From positions 3,897,223 through 3,961,222 of the forward strand of contig JABTTV010000001.1 in assembly GCA_015075725.1 (NCBI GenBank): DNA of 64,000 nt. The letters run 5' to 3'. Position numbers and translations under genes: made by a program. Below, in pieces: positions 59,321 to 64,000 of this stretch. Position 1 is the first letter of the stretch. Every line of letters starts with the position of its first letter. This DNA is from Anaerolineales bacterium (GTDB lineage: Bacteria > Chloroflexota > Anaerolineae > Anaerolineales > Villigracilaceae). A model generated the notes under the pieces. The model was not told where the DNA came from and did no database searches. It worked only from the letters and a program-made list of their open reading frames with translations.

Positions 59321-60190
59321 ATGTACTACAATGCCAGATGGTACGACCCCACTCTGGGACGCTTTGCCCAAGCGGATAGCATCGTCCCGCCGGGGGCAGG
59401 TGGACTGGACCGCTACGCCTACGTCAACAACTCGCCGATGAATTACGTCGACCCGAGTGGGCATTTTACTTGCTCAAATGACAGGAACAGTGATGATTAT
59501 TGTCCTAATCATTCACCTTCGGGAGGTGGCAGTGGAACAAATAACCCCGCTGGCGGAGGAGGTGGAGGCGATATTTATGTTAGTGAAGCCGATTCCGGTA
59601 ACCCGAATATTCCTATGAACGATATTCTTCCCTCCCCTCAATCTATGTGCGGATATGTAATCGAGTCCTATATCTGCGATATGGATTATTCAACTTTAGT
59701 CAACCCGCAAAATCCTTACTCTATTCCAGCAATGGTAGATTCCGGAGTCAGCGCTGCACAATCATTTTGGGGCGATTACACACTAAACGCCATAGGTGTC
59801 TCTGGGAATGTTTCCCCAGGTTACAATGTTGTTCAAAGTGCTTATGGTATTGACGCTTTATATCTTATTGGTGATAGGTCACTTGCGGTGTATGTTCATG
59901 GAGGACCTGCCCCAGGTCTAGGGGGTGGGATCATACCTTCTGTAGCCGGAATTGTTGGATTTAATATAGACGGTGTAAATAATTACGAAGGTGGCAGCCA
60001 AAGCATACAAGGTAGAGGGGCAGCAATGTTTGATGGCATCACAGCTGGTTATTCATGGCCGGCATTTAAGAAGCCTTTTGGAGCAAGTGATCCACAAAGC
60101 CTGGCAATTGGACCGGCAATAGGAGCTGGTGCTTCATTAAATTATTCTGCTCAAGGATACGTTAATATATTTTATTATTCGTTCCGCTAA
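59321..60190 (+). CDS. RHS module 11: RHS core plus Gly-rich C-terminal tip
   Basis: This encodes 289 residues from an internal ATG. The core YNARWYDPTLGRFAQADSIV uses a third allele, PPGAGGLDRYAY, lacking the palindromic segment. DPSGH is followed by a linker unlike the others (FTCSNDRNSDDYC, then a SGGGSGTNNPAGGGGGGD spacer). The tip of about 200 residues is rich in Gly and aromatic residues (VHGGPAPGLGGGIIPSVAGIVG; IGPAIGAGASLNYSAQGYVNIF) with a beta-rich look and no known motif. It is the last module of the array. Confidence 0.7.
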   Translation: MYYNARWYDPTLGRFAQADSIVPPGAGGLDRYAYVNNSPMNYVDPSGHFTCSNDRNSDDYCPNHSPSGGGSGTNNPAGGGGGGDIYVSEADSGNPNIPMNDILPSPQSMCGYVIESYICDMDYSTLVNPQNPYSIPAMVDSGVSAAQSFWGDYTLNAIGVSGNVSPGYNVVQSAYGIDALYLIGDRSLAVYVHGGPAPGLGGGIIPSVAGIVGFNIDGVNNYEGGSQSIQGRGAAMFDGITAGYSWPAFKKPFGASDPQSLAIGPAIGAGASLNYSAQGYVNIFYYSFR

Positions 60191-60209
60191 ATAGGACATG
60201 CAGGTAAAC

Positions 60210-60467
60210 ATGAAATATGATAACAACTTCCTCTTATTAAATTTAACTTTGCTAGGATTTTGGTTAGTAGGAATTGCGTTGATTATTTTTTGTGTAAAGC
60301 GATTACTCTACAATCAACAAGAGTTAACACAAAAAAAGACTAAACAAAAAACAACGATAATTAAAAGAAAAATTACTATGATGTTTATAAATATTATCTG
60401 GTTATCAATATGGGAAATCTTATTGACCGTGATATGGATAACTGAAATCGTCAACCATTTTCAGTAA
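60210..60467 (+). CDS. Putative immunity protein 11 (2-TM)
   Basis: This encodes 85 residues from the ATG at 60210 with AGG upstream; an ATG at 60198 sits too close to AGGA. Two long hydrophobic segments (LTLLGFWLVGIALIIFCV; FINIIWLSIWEILLTVIWI) flank a Lys-rich loop (KKTKQKTTIIKRK). Assigned as the partner of tip 11 by position. Confidence 0.6.
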   Translation: MKYDNNFLLLNLTLLGFWLVGIALIIFCVKRLLYNQQELTQKKTKQKTTIIKRKITMMFINIIWLSIWEILLTVIWITEIVNHFQ

Positions 60468-60477
60468 ATGAGCCCCA

Positions 60478-60519
60478 AAATGGTAAAGGGACAGCCTCTC
60501 GGCTGTCCCTTTACCATTT
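60478..60519. terminator. Strong hairpin terminator closing the RHS array
   Basis: A 19-bp perfect stem (60478-60496 with 60501-60519) has loop TCTC and central GGGACAGCC/GGCTGTCCC. It lies between the array and the convergent response-regulator gene and can act on both strands. Confidence 0.88.
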
Positions 60520-60542
60520 CCTAATTTACCGATCTACCCACA

Positions 60543-61268
60543 TCATCCCCCCTCATACAAATACCCCGTCCCGCGCACGCTGACGACCTTCTCCGAAAGC
60601 GAGGGGAAGGCTTCCAGTTTGTGGCGCAGGCGGCTGACGAGCGGGCGCAAAATTTCGGGGGCTTCGCGCGCCGAGGTGTCGTAACCCTGCACGAGCAGCA
60701 CCAGTTCGCGGTGCGAAAAGACCTTGCCCTCATTCTCCATCAGGATGCGCAGGAGTCGACCCTCGGCGGGCGTGAGATGCTCGATCTTACTCTTATGTTT
60801 GATCTGACGACGCGACAGGTCGACCATGGTGCCGTCTTTGAGCGTGTACACTTCCTGCGTGGATTCGGACCCGGTCACCGCCGCAGTCCCCGCCCGCAGT
60901 TTGCTTCGCCGACCCAGACCTTTTTTTACGCTGGCAAGGATCTGCGCCGGGGAGGCAGGCTTGAGCAAATAATCGTGGATGCGTAGCCGCAAAGCTTGCA
61001 CGGCGGTTTCGATTGAACCGTGCGCGGTGAGCAATATGATTTCCGTTTCGGGGGACGTTTGGTTGACGACCTGGATGACTTCGAGACCGTCCATGCCCGG
61101 CATTTTGAGGTCCACGACCATCAGGTCCACGGCGTGGGTGCGGATGTGTTCGACGGCCGCCTGCCCGTTCGGGACGGATTGGACGAGATACCCCTCGAGT
61201 TTCAGAATATCGGTGAGAGATTGCCGGGCTACAGGTTCGTCGTCAACGACAAGGATGTTCGACTTCAT
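60543..61268 (-). CDS. OmpR-type response regulator
   Basis: This encodes 241 residues. The receiver domain has its phospho-acceptor at D53 (LMVVDLKMPGMDG), Thr in ILLTAHGS and Lys in YLLKPAS. After a linker of about 30 residues, a winged-helix C-terminal domain (HLTPAEGRLLRILMENEGKVFSHREL, then VSRLRHKLEAF and VRGTGYLYEGG) binds DNA. The ATG overlaps the stop of the hybrid kinase gene by 4 nt, so they form one operon and probably one phosphorelay. Confidence 0.93.
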   Translation of the reverse strand: MKSNILVVDDEPVARQSLTDILKLEGYLVQSVPNGQAAVEHIRTHAVDLMVVDLKMPGMDGLEVIQVVNQTSPETEIILLTAHGSIETAVQALRLRIHDYLLKPASPAQILASVKKGLGRRSKLRAGTAAVTGSESTQEVYTLKDGTMVDLSRRQIKHKSKIEHLTPAEGRLLRILMENEGKVFSHRELVLLVQGYDTSAREAPEILRPLVSRLRHKLEAFPSLSEKVVSVRGTGYLYEGG

Positions 61269-62848
61269 TGTTTACCTCCGGTTGGCAGCAGGATTCTAAA
61301 ACAGGCGCCGGGTGCGCGGTCCGCAAGCAGTTCCAACGACCCGCCGTGCGCGGTAATTATATTGTAACTTACTGTTAAGCCGAGCCCCGTGCCCCCGTCT
61401 TTGGTACTAAAGAAGGGCTCGAAGATGTTGGCTTGTTCGGCTGTGGAAATCCCTTTACCGCTGTCCTGAAAGAATATCTCCACCCCGTTCTCCCACTTCC
61501 GCGCGGTGATTCGCAGGTCGCCCCCGCCCGGCGTCATCGCGTCTGCCGCATTGAGGATGAGATTGATGAAAACCTGCTGGACCTGACTCCCCACAGCCGA
61601 TATGAGCGGCAGGTCATCGCGGATATCCTTGACGACATTGACCTTCGCCTCGGATAACTGCCTGGACATCAGGCTCAAGACGTACTCGAGCATATCCACC
61701 AGGTTGACCTGCGTCTGGGTGGATGCGTTCGGGCGGTAAAAATCCAGCATGCGGCGGGCGGTGACCATCAGGCGTTCGAGTTCCGTCCGCGCCATATCGA
61801 AATACTCCCGGCGTTTTTCCTCCGGCAGGTCTTCGCGCCCGGCAAGATGCAGACAATTTTGAACCGCCTGAAGCGGATTGTTGAGTTCATGGGCAATGGA
61901 TGCGCTCAACCGTCCCGCCGCCGCCATTTTCTCCGATTGGACCAAGGCTTTTTGCGATGCTTCGAGCTGGCGCACATATTCCACCTGCTCGGCATACAGG
62001 CGGGAATTTTCGAGCGCGGTCGCAGCCTGGCGCGCAAGGATCTGGAACAATTCCAGATCCGATTCGCGAAACGGTGATTCGTCCACCGCGCGGGCGGCGT
62101 AGAAGACCGTGCTCAGGCTTGGATGATGAACCGGCACGAGAATCGCAGAACCAAGATCGAGGTCCGCGAGAAGCGTTTTGAGTGACGGATTTCCGGGTCC
62201 GGTTGCATTGATCAAAACCGGGGAATCCGAGCCCCCCGCGCTGGAAATCAATTCCAACAATGAATTCGATTCGTAAATCCCCCGCGCGGCAAGGCGGGAA
62301 TAATCCTTTGCGTCCTTCGGTTTTTGATAACACGCCGCCTGCGAACAATTGACCTGGGCGGTGATGGCTTTGATGACGAGATCGAGCAAAGGCGCGCGGC
62401 GAATCTCGGAAAGCATCGCCTCGGTGACGGTAAATAGCGGGCGCAATGCCTGTGTGCGCGCGGCATCGCGTTTCTTTCGATTGTCGGCGAATGCAAGTTT
62501 GACGGCATCGACCAGTTCGGCGCCCTGTTTGAACGGTTTGAGGATGAGCCCATCCACACCCTGCCGCAATGCGCGGATCGCGGTATCCACCGTTCCATGT
62601 CCCGTCATGATGAGAATTGCGGCATCCGGCTGCCAGCGTTGGATATGCTGTATAACTTCGAAACCATCCACTTCGGGCATGCGAATGTCGACGAGAAGAA
62701 GGTCGATCGGATGGTCTTCAAAGTACTCGACAGCTTTACGCGGATTGGTCTCGGTGACAACACGGTAACCCGCGCGCGAAAGCACCCGCTCGCACAGCAT
62801 GGCAATTCCGGGTTCATCATCGACGACGTAAACGAAAGGTGATTCCAT
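61265..62848 (-). CDS. Receiver-GAF-histidine kinase hybrid
   Basis: This encodes 527 residues from the ATG at 62848, where GGAG lies just upstream and the receiver begins; the frame to 62881 adds 11 unlikely residues. Domain order is receiver (D54 in LLLVDIRMPEVDG), GAF-like region at about 150-300, a coiled coil, an H-box with intact His (LSASIAHELNNPLQAVQN), and a HATPase with FQDSGKGIS and GTGLGLTVSYNII. No transmembrane segment, so it is cytoplasmic. An N-terminal receiver suggests its activity is controlled by an upstream kinase, perhaps the one at 62924. Confidence 0.9.
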   Translation of the reverse strand: MESPFVYVVDDEPGIAMLCERVLSRAGYRVVTETNPRKAVEYFEDHPIDLLLVDIRMPEVDGFEVIQHIQRWQPDAAILIMTGHGTVDTAIRALRQGVDGLILKPFKQGAELVDAVKLAFADNRKKRDAARTQALRPLFTVTEAMLSEIRRAPLLDLVIKAITAQVNCSQAACYQKPKDAKDYSRLAARGIYESNSLLELISSAGGSDSPVLINATGPGNPSLKTLLADLDLGSAILVPVHHPSLSTVFYAARAVDESPFRESDLELFQILARQAATALENSRLYAEQVEYVRQLEASQKALVQSEKMAAAGRLSASIAHELNNPLQAVQNCLHLAGREDLPEEKRREYFDMARTELERLMVTARRMLDFYRPNASTQTQVNLVDMLEYVLSLMSRQLSEAKVNVVKDIRDDLPLISAVGSQVQQVFINLILNAADAMTPGGGDLRITARKWENGVEIFFQDSGKGISTAEQANIFEPFFSTKDGGTGLGLTVSYNIITAHGGSLELLADRAPGACFRILLPTGGKQ

Positions 62849-62923
62849 GTTCTCCGACTTTGTGTAACGGGCGTTATCCAACGCCCCGAGGCGCGTAAGA
62901 GAACGCGCCCTACGCGATAATGA

Positions 62924-64000
62924 TTACAACGGCAGCCAGACCTCGAAGGCAGAACCGCGCCCGGATTGGCTCAGGACTTCGATCGTGCCGCCGTGATCGG
63001 CGACGATACCATACGTGACAGATAGACCAAGACCCGTGCCGCCGCTGTCGCCTTTGGTGGTAAAGAACGGCTCGAAGATCTTCGCCTGGGCTTCGGGTGT
63101 GATCCCCGTACCCGTATCGCGCACAGACATCACGACCCAATCGCGGTTTTCACGCCTGCTCCGGAACGTGCGTACCTGCATCTCGCCGCCGCGCGGCATC
63201 GCCTGCAATGCGTTGTGGATCAGATTGAGCAGAACCTGTTTCATTTGATTCGAATCAATGGACACCCAGGGCAGGGATTCGTCGAGCTCGAGGATGAGCG
63301 CAACATTGTTCGTTTGAATCAAATGACGAGTCAGCGCAATGACATCGTTCACCACTTCGTTCAGATCGGCGCTGGCGCGGATGCGCTCCCCCTGCCGCGA
63401 GAAATCGAGCAGACGACGGACGACGGAACTAGCCCTGCGCGCCTCGTTCAGGACCATGAGCAATTCCTGCCGGTGGTGTGAATCTTCGGGCAGGTCTTCC
63501 AGCATCAACTCTGAAAATCCCGTCACGGTGGTCAACGGGTTATTCAATTCATGCGCCACACCTGCCGCCATTTCGCCGACTGCTGCAAGTTTTGCCGCCT
63601 GCAAGAGACGATTCTCGGCGGCGCGCTGGGCTTCCATGCGTTCCTTGAGTTCCATCTCGGTCATCTGGAGTTGATGGACGGTTTCCTGCAAGCGTTGATA
63701 TTGATTGGCGCTGGTCACCACCGAGGCGAGAATCCCTGCGAGCGCTTCCATCGCGATCAAGTCGTTATGAGAGAAAGCGTTCAATTCGCGGCTTTCCACA
63801 TCGATGATGCCGAGAATCTGTTCGCCATCCTTGACGGCAACGCAGATCTCAGAGCGCGCCTCCCAGCCCCTGGTCGGTTGATAGAGCTTGCTTTGAGATG
63901 TGTCATTCAGCAGGACGCTCTCGCCCTTGCGAGATACGTGGCCGGTCACGCCTTCGAGGACGACAAAGTCTTCACCGTCCAGGGACTCGGTAAATGTCTT
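62924..64000 (-). CDS. GAF-domain sensor histidine kinase (5' end outside window)
   Basis: The frame stays open to the last base of the window, so the N-terminus is missing; the GTG at 63949 is inside the GAF domain. Visible parts are GAF (GWEARSEICVAVKDGEQILG, then IIDVESRELNAFSHND), a coiled coil (QMTEMELKERMEAQRAAENR), an H-box with His (MAAGVAHELNNPLTTVTGFSE), and HATPase motifs (VRDTGTGITPEAQ and GGTGLGLSVTYGIV). It is probably the signal-input kinase of the downstream hybrid kinase and response regulator, with 75 nt to the next gene. Confidence 0.9.
   Translation of the reverse strand, partial: KTFTESLDGEDFVVLEGVTGHVSRKGESVLLNDTSQSKLYQPTRGWEARSEICVAVKDGEQILGIIDVESRELNAFSHNDLIAMEALAGILASVVTSANQYQRLQETVHQLQMTEMELKERMEAQRAAENRLLQAAKLAAVGEMAAGVAHELNNPLTTVTGFSELMLEDLPEDSHHRQELLMVLNEARRASSVVRRLLDFSRQGERIRASADLNEVVNDVIALTRHLIQTNNVALILELDESLPWVSIDSNQMKQVLLNLIHNALQAMPRGGEMQVRTFRSRRENRDWVVMSVRDTGTGITPEAQAKIFEPFFTTKGDSGGTGLGLSVTYGIVADHGGTIEVLSQSGRGSAFEVWLPL

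Noticed and set aside
41185..60190. Repeated segments considered as a CRISPR array or integron cassette array
   Set aside because: The repeats encode protein (RHS core), vary in length, and lack the short regular direct repeats of CRISPR or attC-like folded sites; no integrase is present.

Overview
The window looks like a chromosomal segment of a Chloroflexota bacterium, most likely class Anaerolineae. This is an inference from gene-family style (ATGA-coupled operons, many small lipoproteins, LCP and LysM wall genes, long TPR proteins, RHS arrays); no taxonomic search was run. Protein-coding density is high. No rRNA, transposase, integrase or CRISPR array is visible.

Layout. 1-2.7 kb: the end of a GT-C type membrane glycosyltransferase, a pirin, a Nudix hydrolase and a small membrane protein. 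2.7-11.6 kb (minus strand): a tightly coupled lipid-type operon. Seven genes, each overlapping the next by 4 nt, run lipid kinase, CDP-alcohol phosphatidyltransferase, GNAT-like protein, OleC-like adenylating enzyme, UbiA-like prenyltransferase, PEP-utilising enzyme, CdsA, preceded by a possible lipid-carrier protein. 11.7-14.6 kb: small housekeeping genes (methyltransferase, YbaK deacylase, phosphatase, YwaF-like protein). 14.7-19.5 kb: a tyrosine/homogentisate degradation operon (hppD, hmgA) interleaved with three lipoprotein genes. 19.5-26.99 kb (minus): a PadR/HAAS-sensor pair, folD, a large membrane protein, an MtaB-type methylthiotransferase, a lipoprotein and a TPR protein. 27.0-31.7 kb: a histidine-kinase-like protein whose phospho-acceptor His is replaced by Gln, then LysM and LCP wall genes. 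31.8-36.7 kb: tRNA-Val(CAC), an ECF sigma/ZAS anti-sigma pair, a DUF1684 protein, a response regulator, ThpR, RsfS, a lipoprotein and Ndk. 36.7-41.1 kb (minus): a 1015-residue TPR protein with many PDWL motifs, and a pyrimidine-nucleoside phosphorylase.

41.2-60.5 kb is the striking part: a stand-alone array of eleven RHS core / C-terminal toxin modules plus one toxin-less RHS remnant. Each toxin module is followed by a small putative immunity gene with its own start. No full-length RHS gene is present: every module is a 5'-truncated tip with a different break point, and the first lies about 45 bp from the start codon of the divergent phosphorylase gene. Three toxin-immunity pairs recur as co-divergent pairs (modules 1/9, 2/4 and 6/10). 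HExxH metallopeptidase tips go with lipoprotein immunity genes and hydrophobic tips go with small multi-TM immunity proteins, so the toxins probably act at the cell envelope. A VapBC toxin-antitoxin pair and a nucleotidyltransferase gene sit inside the array on the opposite strand. Several modules carry frameshifts at a palindromic G/C tract or tiny 21-24 nt insertions. I read the array as a silent reservoir of RHS tips that could recombine onto an expressed RHS gene elsewhere, or the decaying remains of one.

60.5-64.0 kb (minus): a two-component cluster with a GAF histidine kinase cut by the window edge, a receiver-kinase hybrid and an OmpR-type response regulator.
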